A program made the translations under genes and the position numbers. A stretch of DNA of 64,000 bases from Cypionkella psychrotolerans (GTDB lineage Bacteria; Pseudomonadota; Alphaproteobacteria; Rhodobacterales; Rhodobacteraceae): assembly GCF_001294535.1 (NCBI RefSeq), contig NZ_LGIC01000083.1:112188-176187 (forward strand), given 5' to 3'. Below the pieces are notes generated by a model, which was not told where the DNA came from, did not search any database, and saw nothing but the letters and a program-made list of their open reading frames with translations. Below are positions 8,263-17,867 of this stretch, one piece after another; the first letter of the stretch is position 1; every line of letters begins with the position of its first letter.

Positions 8263-8292
8263 TAGGGTGTCGATGCCGTGGCGAAGGGCGGT

Positions 8293-8310
8293 GGGGTGAA
8301 CCCCGCCCTA
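8293..8310. repeat. Short repeat GGGGTGAACCCCGCCCTA, copy 2
   Basis: Identical to 7334-7351 and in the same orientation. It lies between the terminator at 8220-8262 and the mraY stop. Confidence 0.6.
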
Positions 8311-8326
8311 CCCATGCCGTGCCGTC

Positions 8327-9409
8327 TTACCGGACCTTCAGTGTCGCCAGCCCGATCATCGCGAGGATCAGGCTGATGATCCAGAACCGGATGACGATTT
8401 GCGGTTCGGCCCAGCCTTTTTTCTCAAAATGATGGTGAATCGGGGCCATCAGGAACACGCGCTTGCCTGTGCGTTTGAAATACAGCACCTGGATGATCAC
8501 GCTCAGCGCCTCGACCACAAACAGGCCGCCGACGATGGCGAGGACGATTTCGTGCTTGGTGCAGACGGCGATGGCACCAAGGGCGCCGCCGAGGGCGAGT
8601 GAGCCGGTGTCGCCCATGAACACCGCCGCCGGGGGGGCGTTGTACCACAGGAAGCCGAGGCCGCCGCCGAACAAAGCGGCGGCGAAAACCAGAAGCTCCC
8701 CGGTGCCGGGAACGAAATGCACGCCAAGGTATTCGGCGAAATTATAGTTACCGACGATGTAGGAGATCACCCCCAAGGTGCCGCCCGCAATCATCACCGG
8801 CATGATAGCAAGGCCATCAAGCCCATCGGTCAGGTTCACCGCATTGGCGGCCCCGACGATGACAATCATGCCAAAGGGGACGAAAAACACGCCGAAATCC
8901 AGCAGCACGTTTTTGAACAGCGGCAATGCCAGTTGGTTGGTGAGCTCGGGCGGATGAAAGCTGGACGCCGCATAGGTCGCCATCGCGGCGATGGCGAGGC
9001 CCGCGATCATCCGCACCCGGCCCGAGACGCCTTTGGTGTTTTGCTTGGTGACTTTGGCGTAATCGTCGGCGAAACCGATCAGCCCGAAGGCCAAAGTGAC
9101 CAGCACCACGATCCAGACATAGGGGTTGTCGAGCCGCGCCCACATCAGAGTGGAGACCATCAGCGCCGACAGGATCAAAAGCCCGCCCATGGTGGGGGTG
9201 CCTGCCTTGATGAAATGGCTTTGCGGGCCGTCATCGCGGATCGGTTGGCCCTTGCCTTGCTTGCGGCGCAGAAGATCAATCAGCGGACGGCCAAAGATGA
9301 AACCGAAGATGAGGGCGGTGGCAAAGGCGCAACCGGCGCGGAAGGTGATGTAGCGAAACAGGTTGAAGACGTCGCCGCCATCCGAAAACTCGGTGAGCCA
9401 ATACAGCAT
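8327..9409 (-). CDS. mraY: Phospho-N-acetylmuramoyl-pentapeptide transferase
   Basis: 360 residues with about ten membrane segments. MraY transfers phospho-MurNAc-pentapeptide to undecaprenyl phosphate, forming lipid I at the inner membrane. Diagnostic motifs are GFADDYAKV (Asp-Asp pair), [12 protein letters not shown], and the His-rich loop [15 protein letters not shown] near the C-terminus. The ATG at 9409 has GGAG about 8 bases upstream; the open frame to 9502 overlaps the gap before murF. It follows murF in the dcw order. The next dcw gene, murD, comes only after an inserted plus-strand gene. Confidence 0.96.
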   Translation of the reverse strand: MLYWLTEFSDGGDVFNLFRYITFRAGCAFATALIFGFIFGRPLIDLLRRKQGKGQPIRDDGPQSHFIKAGTPTMGGLLILSALMVSTLMWARLDNPYVWIVVLVTLAFGLIGFADDYAKVTKQNTKGVSGRVRMIAGLAIAAMATYAASSFHPPELTNQLALPLFKNVLLDFGVFFVPFGMIVIVGAANAVNLTDGLDGLAIMPVMIAGGTLGVISYIVGNYNFAEYLGVHFVPGTGELLVFAAALFGGGLGFLWYNAPPAAVFMGDTGSLALGGALGAIAVCTKHEIVLAIVGGLFVVEALSVIIQVLYFKRTGKRVFLMAPIHHHFEKKGWAEPQIVIRFWIISLILAMIGLATLKVR

Positions 9410-9452
9410 TACGCTTCTCCTTGTTGCGCGCGGGACGGCATGACCACGCGCC

Positions 9453-10901
9453 TTATTGCTTTGTGTCGGGCGCTGGGTGCCCCAATTTGCGCAGGGCGTC
9501 AACGATCAGGCTGACTTTTATGCCCTTCGAGCCCTTCACCAGCAGAATATCCCCAGCGTCAATCAGGCTGCGCGGGCGCGCGGCGAGATCTTTGGCGTCA
9601 GCCACCCACTCGCCACGCTGGGCGCGCGGGAGTTTGCTCCACAACGACTTCATCCGGGGGCCGACGCAGTGGATCAGGTCGATTTTGTTCAGATGCGGGT
9701 GCTGGGCTACGGCTTCATGCAAAGCGATTTCGGTCGGGCCAAGCTCCAGCATGTCACCAAGGATGGCGATGCGGCGGCCCTTGCCGACGCGGCCGATGCC
9801 GTCTTGCGGTGTGGCGGCGATCAGCACATCCAAGGCGGCGGCCAGCGAGGTCGGGTTGGCGTTGAAGGCGTCGTCGATCAGATCGAAGCTGGTTTCCTCA
9901 ACAATATCAAGCTGGATGTGTTCCCGCGTGCCACGACCTGCGGGTGGTTTCCATTGGCCGAGGTCAGAGGCGGCAATCATCGGATCAAGGTTTAGCGCAT
10001 CAGCGACGGCCAAAGCGCCAAGCCCGTTGGCGGCGAAGTGGCGGCCAGGGGAGAGGACTTTGAACAGGCTCGGGGTGCCCATACGGGTGGCTTTCACGAT
10101 GGTGGCGGTGTCGCAGAGGGTGACATCGCTCAGGCGGTAGTCGGCGGTGGCGTTGGCACCAAAAGTGATGGCTTTGGCCCCGACTGCGGCGGCTTTGGCT
10201 TGCAGGATCGGGGTGATGCTTTGATCGCCGGGGAAAATCGCTGTGCCGCCCGGGCGCAGGCCGTCGAAGATCGCGGCTTTCTCGCGGGCGATGCCTTCCA
10301 GATCGTTGAACGCCTCCAGATGCGCCGGGGCGACGATGGTGATCAGGGCGACGTCGAGGTCGGCGAGGCGCGCGAGGGGCGCGATCTCACCGGGGTGGTT
10401 CATGCCGATCTCGATCACCGCGAAGTCGGTGTCGGCGGGCATCCGGGCGAGGGTCAGCGGCACGCCCCAGTGGTTGTTATAGCTGGCCTCGGCGGCGTGG
10501 GTTTTGCCTTGGCCAGACAGGATGCGGCGGAGCATTTCCTTGGTCGAGGTTTTGCCGACCGATCCGGTGACGCCAACCACTTTGGCGCGGGTGCGGGCGC
10601 GGGCGAAAGCGCCCAGCTTTTCAAGCGCTTGCAGCACATCATCGACAATCAGCAAGCGCGCATCGGGGACAACATCGTCGGGGATGTGGGAGACGAGGGC
10701 GGCGGCCGCGCCTTTCGCCAAGGCGGTGGCAACGAAATCATGGCCGTCGCGGATGTCTTTCAGCGCCACGAACAGATCGCCGGGCTGAATGGTGCGGGTG
10801 TCGATGGAGACTCCGGTGGCGGTCCATATGGCGGTTGAGCGCCCGCCGGTGGCGGTTACTGCGTCGGCAGAGGTCCAAAGCGGATCTAGTTTTGTGGTCA
10901 T
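9453..10901 (-). CDS. murF: UDP-N-acetylmuramoyl-tripeptide--D-alanyl-D-alanine ligase
   Basis: 482 residues. MurF adds D-Ala-D-Ala to the UDP-MurNAc-tripeptide. Motifs in order: N-terminal MurE/F fold with [18 protein letters not shown], the ATP loop [24 protein letters not shown], and the C-terminal [11 protein letters not shown] with LGDMLELG. The start ATG overlaps the murE stop by four bases (ATGA), indicating translational coupling. Length is normal for the family. Confidence 0.96.
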   Translation of the reverse strand: MTTKLDPLWTSADAVTATGGRSTAIWTATGVSIDTRTIQPGDLFVALKDIRDGHDFVATALAKGAAAALVSHIPDDVVPDARLLIVDDVLQALEKLGAFARARTRAKVVGVTGSVGKTSTKEMLRRILSGQGKTHAAEASYNNHWGVPLTLARMPADTDFAVIEIGMNHPGEIAPLARLADLDVALITIVAPAHLEAFNDLEGIAREKAAIFDGLRPGGTAIFPGDQSITPILQAKAAAVGAKAITFGANATADYRLSDVTLCDTATIVKATRMGTPSLFKVLSPGRHFAANGLGALAVADALNLDPMIAASDLGQWKPPAGRGTREHIQLDIVEETSFDLIDDAFNANPTSLAAALDVLIAATPQDGIGRVGKGRRIAILGDMLELGPTEIALHEAVAQHPHLNKIDLIHCVGPRMKSLWSKLPRAQRGEWVADAKDLAARPRSLIDAGDILLVKGSKGIKVSLIVDALRKLGHPAPDTKQ

Positions 10902-12379
10902 AGCAATCCATCCAGTGCGGCGACGGCGATGCTGGCCTGTTCCACATCGTCAAACGGGTAGATGTTGCCCATGATCACCTGACCGCTCTCATGCCCCTTG
11001 CCTGCGACCAGCAAAGCGTCGCCGGGTTGCAGGGCATCGACGGCCAGCAGGATCGCCTCGGCGCGGTCACCGACCTCGTTGGCTTCGGGGCAAGCGGCCA
11101 TGATGGCGGCACGGATCAGGGCGGGATCTTCGGATCGGGGGTTGTCGTCGGTGACATAGAGCACATCGGCATTGTCGCGGGCAGCCGCCCCCATCAGCGG
11201 GCGTTTGGTGGTGTCGCGGTCACCACCTGCGCCGAACACCACGATCACCCGGCCCATCACATGCGGACGCAGGGCGCGCAGGGCGGTTTGCAGGGCGTCG
11301 GGCGTATGGGCGTAATCGACAAACACCGAAGCGCCGTTTTTGCGGGTGCCTGCGAGTTGCATCCGCCCCCGCACGCCTGCCAGTTGCGGCAACACGGCGA
11401 ACACATCGCGCGCGGATTCGCCTGCCCCGATCACCAAGCCAGCGGCCAAAGCCACGTTCTCAGCCTGAAAGCCACCGATCAGGTTCAGGCGCACTTGGTA
11501 GGGCGTGCCTTTCCATTCATAGCGCACATCTTGGCCCTTGGCGTCAAAGCGCTGGCCGAGGATGCGCAGATCGCAGCCCTCGCCCGTGCCGACCGAGATT
11601 AGGCTTTGCCCCCGCGCCACCGCGATCAGCGCCACCTCATGCCCCTTGGGGTCGTTCATGTTGATCACGGCGCAGCCATCTTCGGGCAGCACGCGGTCGA
11701 ACAAGGCAGCTTTGGCGGCGAAATAAGCCTCGAACGTGTGGTGATAATCGAGGTGGTCTTGGGTGAAGTTGGTAAAACCCGCCGCCTTCAGCCGCACGCC
11801 ATCCATCCGGCGCTGATCAAGCCCGTGAGAGGAAGCCTCCATCGCGGCATGGGTGACGCCCTCTGCCGCCGCGAGGCTCAGCATCCGGTGCAAAGTGATG
11901 GGGTCAGGCGTGGTATGGGCAGAGGGAGCCGACCATGCGCCTTCAACCCCGGTGGTGCCGATGTTGATCGCGGCATGGCCCAAAGCCATCCAGATCTGGC
12001 GCGCAAAGGTCGCCACGGATGTTTTGCCGTTGGTGCCAGTCACGGCGATCATCGTGGCGGGCTGGCTGCCGAACCACAGCGCTGCGGCGCGGGCAATCGC
12101 CTCGCGCGGGTCTTCTGCGACGACCAACGCCGCGTCAGAACCCGCCAAAGCCTCGGCTGCCAGCTTTGCGCCTGCCGCATCGGTCAAGATCGCCGCAGCC
12201 CCCTTGGCCAAGGCCAGTTCGATGTAGCTTGCGCCATGCACCGCAGTGCCCGGCATGGCGGCGAACAGGAAACCATCCTCTACCGCGCGGCTATCCAGCG
12301 TGATGCCCGTCAGAACCGGGTTGCGGCCTTCGCGGGCGGTCAGGCCCAAATCTGCGAGTGTTTTTGTCCGATCTGCCAC
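10898..12379 (-). CDS. murE: UDP-N-acetylmuramoyl-tripeptide synthetase (meso-diaminopimelate-adding)
   Basis: 493 residues. MurE adds the third amino acid to UDP-MurNAc-dipeptide. The ATP loop is AVTGTNGKTSVATF, the central domain shows NFTQDHLDYH, and the C-terminal domain carries DNPRSEDP, the diaminopimelate-recognition motif (DNPR). Gram-negative context agrees with meso-DAP as substrate. It starts at GTG 12379 with a G-rich ribosome site (GGGGG) six bases upstream. The stop overlaps the murF start, and ftsI ends 15 bases upstream. Confidence 0.96.
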   Translation of the reverse strand: MADRTKTLADLGLTAREGRNPVLTGITLDSRAVEDGFLFAAMPGTAVHGASYIELALAKGAAAILTDAAGAKLAAEALAGSDAALVVAEDPREAIARAAALWFGSQPATMIAVTGTNGKTSVATFARQIWMALGHAAINIGTTGVEGAWSAPSAHTTPDPITLHRMLSLAAAEGVTHAAMEASSHGLDQRRMDGVRLKAAGFTNFTQDHLDYHHTFEAYFAAKAALFDRVLPEDGCAVINMNDPKGHEVALIAVARGQSLISVGTGEGCDLRILGQRFDAKGQDVRYEWKGTPYQVRLNLIGGFQAENVALAAGLVIGAGESARDVFAVLPQLAGVRGRMQLAGTRKNGASVFVDYAHTPDALQTALRALRPHVMGRVIVVFGAGGDRDTTKRPLMGAAARDNADVLYVTDDNPRSEDPALIRAAIMAACPEANEVGDRAEAILLAVDALQPGDALLVAGKGHESGQVIMGNIYPFDDVEQASIAVAALDGLL

Positions 12380-12394
12380 GACATGCCCCCAAGC

Positions 12395-14182
12395 TTAATT
12401 CTTGACGGCTACTAGCCCATCCAAGCTGGCGGCTTCAACCTGTGGCCGCATCCCCAGCAAAGGCGCTGCACGGCGGATGATCTCGGCAGCAACCGGAACG
12501 GCGGTCCAACCCGCGGTGCGGCGCGGTTTTGATCCGGTATTTTCCGAAGGCTCGTCCAGCGTCACCACCAGCACATATTTCGGATCATTGGCCGGGAAGA
12601 CGCTCGCAAACGTGTTCACAACCTTATCCTTGATATAGCCGCCGCCGCGCTTGGTTTTCTCGGCGGTGCCGGTCTTGCCCGCCACCGCATAGCCCGGCAC
12701 ATCGCCCAAACTGGCGGTGCCTTCGGTGACCACCCGGCGCATCATGCTGACGGCCAGAAGGGCAACACGTTTCGACAGGATCCTCTCCCCCTGCATCGGC
12801 TCGGTGCGCTTCAGCAGCGTCGGCGTCACCTTTATGCCGCCATTGGCGATGCTGGCGTAGGCGGTGGCAAGGTTCAGCGGGCTACCCGAGATACCATGGC
12901 CATAGGCGGCGGTGATGGTGACGATTTCCGGCCAACGCGCCGGGCGCAAAGGTTTCGCGCCCTTCGCCTCGACCAGTTCCACCGGAGAGGCATCAAACAA
13001 GCCCAATGATTTCAGAAAGGCCTGCTGACGCTCGCCGCCGATCATCATTGCGATATGGGCGGTGCCGACGTTGGAGGATTTCGCAATGATATCAGACACT
13101 GACAGCAGCGGGCCGTAGTTGTGGCCCTCAAACTCATTGATCTTGAACTTGCCGTAATACATCGGCGCATTGGCATCGACGAGGGTTTCTGGTGTCACCA
13201 AACCCAGCTCAATCGCTTGCGAAGCCGCGAAGATTTTGAAGGTTGAGCCCAGCTCATAGACGCCTTGCACCGCGCGGTTGAACAACGGGCTGTCAGACGG
13301 ATCGCCCGAGGTCGGGTTGGCGGGGCGGTCGTTCGGATCGAAGGTCGGGCCAGCAGCAAGCGCCACGATTTCGCCGGTGTTCACATCCATCAGAATCGCC
13401 GCGCCACCCTTGGCGTTCATCATGGTGATGCCCGCGCCTAGCACATCCTCGACCGCCGCCTGTACGGTGATATCCAGCGAAGTGACCAAGGGCGTGCCGG
13501 CTTGCGCTGGATCACGCAAGCGCGCGTCTTCAAATTTCTCAAGCCCGGCGGTGCCGATCACTTCGGCGCTGTTCACGCCTTCTGCGCCAAAGGACGAGCC
13601 ACCCAGCACATGCGCGGCGAGGGTGCCATTGGGGTAAAGCCGCATCTCACGCGGGCCAAACAGCAGGCCGGGGTCGCCGATTTCATGCACCAGTTGCATT
13701 TGTTCGGGGCTGAGAACCTTGCGCACCCAGAGGAAGCTGCGGCCATCAGTAAAGCGGCGCAGCAGGGCTTTTTCATCCAGATCGGGGAAGATCGCGGCGA
13801 GTTCTTTCGCCACCCGCGCCGGGTCGATCAGATCGCGGGTTTGGACGTACAGCGCATGGGTCAGCATGTTGGTGGCCAGAATCCGGCCATTGCGGTCAAC
13901 GATATCGGCGCGGCCTGCGTCAATTTCCGCCCCTGCGGAAGCCGTGCGCGGCTCGACCGGTTCCGAGGCCGCAATCGTGCCCATCCGCGCGCCGATCAGG
14001 GTGAAGGCGCCGAAAAAGCACAAGGCGAGGATGACAAGGCGCACCTGAGCGCTGCCACGGGATTTGTCGCGCAGGACTTCGTGGCGCAAGCGCAAGTTCT
14101 CGCGCTCGATGCTGTCGGGGTTCTCACCCTTTTGGCGGGCGTTCAGAATACGGGCCAGTGGGCGCAAAGGCGTGCGGGTCAT
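12395..14182 (-). CDS. ftsI: Penicillin-binding protein 3, septal peptidoglycan transpeptidase
   Basis: 595 residues with an Arg-rich cytoplasmic tail, one membrane anchor (VRLVILALCFFGAFTLIGARM) and a periplasmic PBP dimerisation domain. The transpeptidase domain shows all three motifs: STFK (active serine), SSN in AKSSNVGTA, and KTGT in VAGKTGTAEKT. It crosslinks septal peptidoglycan with FtsW. The start overlaps the ftsL stop by four bases (ATGA). Cell-division role is secure from motifs and position. Confidence 0.95.
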   Translation of the reverse strand: MTRTPLRPLARILNARQKGENPDSIERENLRLRHEVLRDKSRGSAQVRLVILALCFFGAFTLIGARMGTIAASEPVEPRTASAGAEIDAGRADIVDRNGRILATNMLTHALYVQTRDLIDPARVAKELAAIFPDLDEKALLRRFTDGRSFLWVRKVLSPEQMQLVHEIGDPGLLFGPREMRLYPNGTLAAHVLGGSSFGAEGVNSAEVIGTAGLEKFEDARLRDPAQAGTPLVTSLDITVQAAVEDVLGAGITMMNAKGGAAILMDVNTGEIVALAAGPTFDPNDRPANPTSGDPSDSPLFNRAVQGVYELGSTFKIFAASQAIELGLVTPETLVDANAPMYYGKFKINEFEGHNYGPLLSVSDIIAKSSNVGTAHIAMMIGGERQQAFLKSLGLFDASPVELVEAKGAKPLRPARWPEIVTITAAYGHGISGSPLNLATAYASIANGGIKVTPTLLKRTEPMQGERILSKRVALLAVSMMRRVVTEGTASLGDVPGYAVAGKTGTAEKTKRGGGYIKDKVVNTFASVFPANDPKYVLVVTLDEPSENTGSKPRRTAGWTAVPVAAEIIRRAAPLLGMRPQVEAASLDGLVAVKN

Positions 14183-14550
14183 GGCGTTTGCTCCCCTTCT
14201 GTCGCGGCAAGCGTGCCAGACACCATTTCACCGCCCGCAATCGGCAGATTGGTGATCAAAGGTGCTGGCGGGAAGGCGATTTGTGCGGTGACACCGAATT
14301 GCTGCGGCACCATAGGCAGCAGGCCAAGGCGGTCAAAGTTCAGTGTCGCCAGATCGCGCAGCCGTTCGGGGCGATTGAGATACGCCCATTCGGCGCGCTC
14401 GATCGACAGGCTTTCGCGCAGAGAGCCGATTTCGTTCTGCAAATCAGTCACATCGCGCAATGCGGCTTGGGTCGCGTAATTCTCACGATAGGCCCAAAAC
14501 CCCAACGCCATCACGGCGAGAAACGACAGAACGTAAAGCACAGGGCGCAT
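14179..14550 (-). CDS. ftsL: Cell division protein FtsL
   Basis: 123 residues with one N-terminal membrane segment (VLYVLSFLAVMALGFWAY) followed by a coiled-coil stretch (LRDVTDLQNEIGSLRESLSIERAEWAYLNRPERLRDLA), the bitopic layout of FtsL, which recruits FtsW/FtsI with FtsB and FtsQ. Sequence similarity within the family is low, so the call rests on topology and its place between rsmH and ftsI. The C-terminal 35 residues are Pro/Gly-rich and longer than in E. coli FtsL. It is translationally coupled to ftsI. Confidence 0.88.
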   Translation of the reverse strand: MRPVLYVLSFLAVMALGFWAYRENYATQAALRDVTDLQNEIGSLRESLSIERAEWAYLNRPERLRDLATLNFDRLGLLPMVPQQFGVTAQIAFPPAPLITNLPIAGGEMVSGTLAATEGEQTP

Positions 14551-14553
14551 GGC

Positions 14554-15567
14554 TTAGCGGTGTCCTTTTTTGTTGGAAGGTTTCGGCAGATCGGGGGCGT
14601 TCAGCGCCGCACCTTCAATGTCTTTGGCAGGCGCTGCGGTGCGCCGTGCGACGCGCAGCTTGGCCGAACGCGCGCGCGGGTTTTCTTCGAGTTCAAGGTC
14701 ATCCGGGCCAATCGCCTTGCGGGTGACCAATTCAAACCGCGCGGTGGTGTTTTCTTTGACGGGCGCATAGCGGTTGGAGTTCGGCTCCTCGCCCGCTGCC
14801 TGTTGGAAGAAGCGTTTCACCACGCGGTCTTCCAGCGAATGGAAGGTGACGACGGCCAGCAGCCCGCCGGGTTTCAGCGCCCGTTCTGCGGCCAGAAGCC
14901 CCTGCACCAACTGGGTAAATTCCTCGTTCACCGCGATACGCAAGGCTTGGAAAGACCGCGTGGCGGGGTGGCTTTGCCCCGGCTTCGGGCGCGGCAGGCA
15001 TTTCGCGACAATCTCGGCCAGCCGCAACGTCGTGACAATCGGCTCAGCGCGCTGTTCGACAATCGCATGGGCGATCCGGCGCGAGGCGCGTTCTTCACCG
15101 AAATGATACAGGATATCGGCGAGGCGCTGCTCAGTGGCGGTGTTGACGATATCCGCTGCCGACTCGCCCGATTGGCTCATCCGCATGTCCAAGGGGCCGT
15201 CTTTCTGAAACGAAAATCCACGTTCGGCCTGATCAATCTGCATCGACGACACGCCGAGATCGAGCACAACGCCATCGAGCAATTCCCCGGCATGTTGATC
15301 CATGTCCGAGAAATTCCCTGCCACCAGCCGCAGTTTGTCACCGTATTCCCCCGCCCAAGGCGCCGCCATTTCCAGCGCCAAAGGGTCACGGTCGACGCCA
15401 ATCACACAATCGGCGCCTGCCTCCAGCAAACCCTTGGTATAGCCGCCTGCCCCAAAGGTGCCGTCCAGCCACAGCCCACGCACCGGGGCGACAGCGGCCA
15501 ACAAAGGCCGCAACAATACGGGGATATGCGGAGAGCGGCCGATGTTCTGGTCGCGGATCGGGTCCAT
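14554..15567 (-). CDS. rsmH: 16S rRNA (cytosine(1402)-N(4))-methyltransferase
   Basis: 337 residues. RsmH methylates C1402 of 16S rRNA using SAM. Visible motifs: [13 protein letters not shown] at the start, the SAM loop [35 protein letters not shown], and [14 protein letters not shown]. The frame is open to 15711 but the ATG at 15567 gives the normal start and lies one base after the mraZ stop. The C-terminus ends in a basic tail (KKGHR). The gene is second in the dcw operon. Confidence 0.95.
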   Translation of the reverse strand: MDPIRDQNIGRSPHIPVLLRPLLAAVAPVRGLWLDGTFGAGGYTKGLLEAGADCVIGVDRDPLALEMAAPWAGEYGDKLRLVAGNFSDMDQHAGELLDGVVLDLGVSSMQIDQAERGFSFQKDGPLDMRMSQSGESAADIVNTATEQRLADILYHFGEERASRRIAHAIVEQRAEPIVTTLRLAEIVAKCLPRPKPGQSHPATRSFQALRIAVNEEFTQLVQGLLAAERALKPGGLLAVVTFHSLEDRVVKRFFQQAAGEEPNSNRYAPVKENTTARFELVTRKAIGPDDLELEENPRARSAKLRVARRTAAPAKDIEGAALNAPDLPKPSNKKGHR

Positions 15568-15568
15568 G

Positions 15569-16069
15569 TCAGCCCGCCCGCGCAGCCCGGCCGACAAGGG
15601 CCAAGGGATCGACACCATCATCGTCGTCATCATTGAATTCGGCGTCGTAGACCTCACGACGATACAGCTTGAAGCGGTTGGTGTAGCCCGCAAAAGCCGC
15701 CTCGCCAGCAATATCGTCTGCCGAAAAGCCCATCTTGGCGCGCACTTTCAGCGGCAAAACGATCCGGCCATCGGGCTCAATCTCGACCATCACCGAGCGC
15801 GAAATCAAATCGCGCTCTGCCTTATCGCGGTCGTCCGAACCCAGTTCCATTGCTTCGATCTTGGCGGCCAATGCATCGGCCCCCGACTTCGAGTAACACT
15901 CGACGAAATTGCGGCTTTTGCCGCCATAAACCATGTAAACCTTGGGGCGCGCATCATCAGAGGAGGGGTCTTCTGCTTCCAGAATGCGGCGGAAGGCTGC
16001 TGGGATGGATACCCGCGCCTTGCTGTCTACCTTCTGGTAGAACTCGCCTCTGAACGCCTCACTCACCAT
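15569..16069 (-). CDS. mraZ: Transcriptional regulator MraZ
   Basis: 166 residues, first gene of the dcw operon. MraZ is a DNA-binding protein with two SpoVT/AbrB-like repeats; here [15 protein letters not shown] and [16 protein letters not shown] are visible. In E. coli it binds phased TGGGN repeats in its own promoter and represses dcw transcription. The ATG at 16069 is the family start, with AAAGG upstream, although the frame is open to 16465. Upstream at 16331-16691 there are several TGGG arrays with the required 10-base period, so autoregulation is strongly suggested. Confidence 0.94.
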   Translation of the reverse strand: MVSEAFRGEFYQKVDSKARVSIPAAFRRILEAEDPSSDDARPKVYMVYGGKSRNFVECYSKSGADALAAKIEAMELGSDDRDKAERDLISRSVMVEIEPDGRIVLPLKVRAKMGFSADDIAGEAAFAGYTNRFKLYRREVYDAEFNDDDDDGVDPLALVGRAARAG

Positions 16070-16330
16070 CGGCCTTTCGGCTCCTTTTGGGGTTTTCAAC
16101 CCCTGAAATAGAAAAGGCGGACCGAGCTGCTGCCACTGCTCGATCCGCCGTCTGTCCCATCGCTGGGCGTCCTGCTGCGCTTGCCACCTGGGGGAGATGT
16201 CTGCTCGCTCGCGCGCCGGATCTGTCAAAGTTGGAAAGGCGGGGTGCCTGTATGAGCCTGTCTTTTTCGCCTTGTTCGGGGTCTTCAGCCGCCCCTGCTT
16301 TTTTGTCCCGCCGTTCCGTCTTCGTGAGAT

Positions 16331-16385
16331 AGGGATGCCATGGGATTTCATGGGAAGCAATGGAAATCTTTGGGTGAATGTGGGG
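16331..16385 (+). promoter_or_regulatory. Phased TGGG array, candidate MraZ operator
   Basis: On the plus strand TGGGA, TGGGA, TGGAA, TGGGT and TGGGG begin at 16341, 16351, 16361, 16371 and 16381, an exact 10-base period, with a weaker AGGGA at 16331. E. coli MraZ recognises TGGGN repeats with 5-base spacers, the same geometry. The array points against mraZ transcription. Confidence 0.65.
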
Positions 16386-16452
16386 AATATCTTGTTTTCG
16401 GGTCGAGCGAAAAACAGCATCTTGTGGCTCGGGATGCTAAATTTAGGCAGTA

Positions 16453-16473
16453 ACGCCGCTTTCACAGCGGCGT
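16453..16473. repeat. Hairpin between MraZ-type operator groups
   Basis: ACGCCGCT and AGCGGCGT form a perfect 8-bp stem with loop TTCAC. There is no T-run on either strand, so it may act as a leader structure or attenuator rather than a terminator. Confidence 0.45.
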
Positions 16474-16512
16474 GAACACTAGATATAGATTTTCAGAAAT
16501 CTCTCCGCAGGC

Positions 16513-16527
16513 TCCCATGATTTCCCA
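16513..16527 (-). promoter_or_regulatory. Paired TGGGA boxes, candidate MraZ operator
   Basis: On the minus strand TGGGA occurs at 16527-16523 and 16517-16513, 10 bases apart, in the direction of mraZ transcription. Confidence 0.5.
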
Positions 16528-16635
16528 AAAATTTTCGGGCGCTTGCAGAAATCACCCAGATGTTGCGCAGAAGCTGGCCGAATCGACGGTTGATTACCAC
16601 GCAGAAACGCAAAAAACCGGAGTTTCCCCCGGTTT

Positions 16636-16650
16636 TCCCATGATTTCCCA
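16636..16650 (-). promoter_or_regulatory. Paired TGGGA boxes, candidate MraZ operator
   Basis: On the minus strand TGGGA occurs at 16650-16646 and 16640-16636, 10 bases apart, with a degenerate GGGGG box one further period downstream. The segment TGGGAAATCATGGGA is identical to the pair at 16513-16527. Confidence 0.5.
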
Positions 16651-16676
16651 GATGAAGTGATTCGCCGCAGCGGCTT

Positions 16677-16691
16677 TCCCATGAAGTCCCA
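16677..16691 (-). promoter_or_regulatory. Paired TGGGA boxes, candidate MraZ operator
   Basis: On the minus strand TGGGA occurs at 16691-16687 and 16681-16677, 10 bases apart; the spacer differs from the other pairs (CTTCA). Confidence 0.45.
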
Positions 16692-16704
16692 TTTGGGATC
16701 AGCG

Positions 16705-16729
16705 GAGGCTGGGGATTCAACCCAGCCTC
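16705..16729. terminator. Hairpin downstream of mrp
   Basis: GAGGCTGGG and CCCAGCCTC form a perfect 9-bp stem with loop GATTCAA, 38 bases after the mrp stop. There is no T-run, so termination is uncertain. The minus-strand sequence resembles a tRNA T-arm but no tRNA body is present. Confidence 0.45.
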
Positions 16730-16766
16730 GTCACCATACCGCGCTCGATGCGTTGAAAACCCAAGC

Positions 16767-17867
16767 CTAGGCCATGCCACCCGCGATCAGCCTTTGCGCC
16801 AAGCGCGCATAGGCCTGCGCATGCGGGCTGTCGCCGACCGCAATCGGCACCCCCGCATCCCCCGCCAGACGCACATCTATAGACAGCGGCAATTCACCCA
16901 AGAACGGCAGGTCCAGCCGCTTGGCCTCTGCCGCCACGCCGCCATGGCCGAACAGGTGTTCCTCATGGCCGCAATTCGGGCAGATGTAGGTCGACATGTT
17001 CTCGATCAGCCCCAGCACCGGGGTTTTCAGCTTCTGGAACATATCCAGCGCCTTGCGGGCATCCAGCAAAGCCACGTCCTGCGGGGTGGAGACCACAATC
17101 GCCCCGGTCAGATGCGTGCGCTGACACAGTGTCAGTTGAATATCGCCGGTGCCCGGTGGCAGGTCGATGATCAGCACATCCAACTCACCCCAAGCCACCT
17201 GCCCCAACAACTGCTGCAACGCGCCCATCAGCATCGGGCCACGCCAGATCACCGCCTCATCTTCCTTCAGCATCAGGCCGATGGACATCATGGTGACGCC
17301 ATGCGCGTGCAACGGCTCAATAATCTTGCCATCAGGGCTGGCCGGGCGTTTGTTCACCCCCATCATCCGCGGCTGGCTGGGGCCATATATATCAGCATCC
17401 AGCAAGCCTACCCGTCGCCCCTGTTTCGCCAAGGCGACCGCAAGATTGGAAGACACGGTGGATTTGCCCACCCCGCCCTTGCCCGAACCAATCGCGATAA
17501 TCCGGTCCACGCCTGCAATCCGCGCAGGGCCGCCCTGATGCGGCGTCGGGTGCTGGCCGATCTTCACAGCGCCGGGATTTGCACCCAACATTGGCGGCGG
17601 CGCCGTAGCCGGTTTCGGCGCGGGGCCGTGCGCCGTCATCACCGCCTGCACATCCGTCACCCCCGGCAGCGCCTTCACCGCCATCTCTGCCGCCACCTGC
17701 GCCGGGGCCAGATCGCGCGCCTCGGCAGGCGTCGGCGCTTCAATAACGAATCGCACGAGGCCACCTTCGACCATCACCGCCCGCACCAGATCGCGCGACA
17801 CCAGCGTGCCGCCAGGCACCTGCACCCGCGCCAGAACCGCCATCACCTCATCCCGAGTCACGCTCAT
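16767..17867 (-). CDS. mrp: Mrp/ApbC-family iron-sulfur cluster carrier ATPase
   Basis: 366 residues. An N-terminal DUF59/MIP18-like domain (about 1-85) is followed by a P-loop domain with [21 protein letters not shown] (deviant Walker A), [12 protein letters not shown], and the CxxC pair in [16 protein letters not shown] that holds a bridging Fe-S cluster. Family knowledge: cytosolic ATPase that carries Fe-S clusters to apoproteins. The ATG at 17867 has GAAGGA upstream. It is a single gene, transcribed toward mraZ. Confidence 0.92.
   Translation of the reverse strand: MSVTRDEVMAVLARVQVPGGTLVSRDLVRAVMVEGGLVRFVIEAPTPAEARDLAPAQVAAEMAVKALPGVTDVQAVMTAHGPAPKPATAPPPMLGANPGAVKIGQHPTPHQGGPARIAGVDRIIAIGSGKGGVGKSTVSSNLAVALAKQGRRVGLLDADIYGPSQPRMMGVNKRPASPDGKIIEPLHAHGVTMMSIGLMLKEDEAVIWRGPMLMGALQQLLGQVAWGELDVLIIDLPPGTGDIQLTLCQRTHLTGAIVVSTPQDVALLDARKALDMFQKLKTPVLGLIENMSTYICPNCGHEEHLFGHGGVAAEAKRLDLPFLGELPLSIDVRLAGDAGVPIAVGDSPHAQAYARLAQRLIAGGMA

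Larger units (their letters stand above)
16070..16766. other. 697-base control region of the dcw operon
   Basis: No convincing gene lies here. The stretch contains four TGGG operator groups (listed separately), a hairpin at 16453-16473 (ACGCCGCT-TTCAC-AGCGGCGT), a second hairpin with arms AAAACCGG/CCGGTTTT near 16612-16636, and a third at 16705-16729 next to mrp. The promoter is not located with confidence. The leader between the outer operators and mraZ would be more than 400 bases if transcription begins near 16500. Confidence 0.6.

Noticed and set aside
16705..16729. Minus-strand T-arm-like sequence (CTGGG-TTGAATC-CCCAG) suggesting a tRNA
   Set aside because: The conserved T-loop C56 is G, and no acceptor, D or anticodon arms can be folded around it. 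It is better treated as a simple hairpin after mrp.
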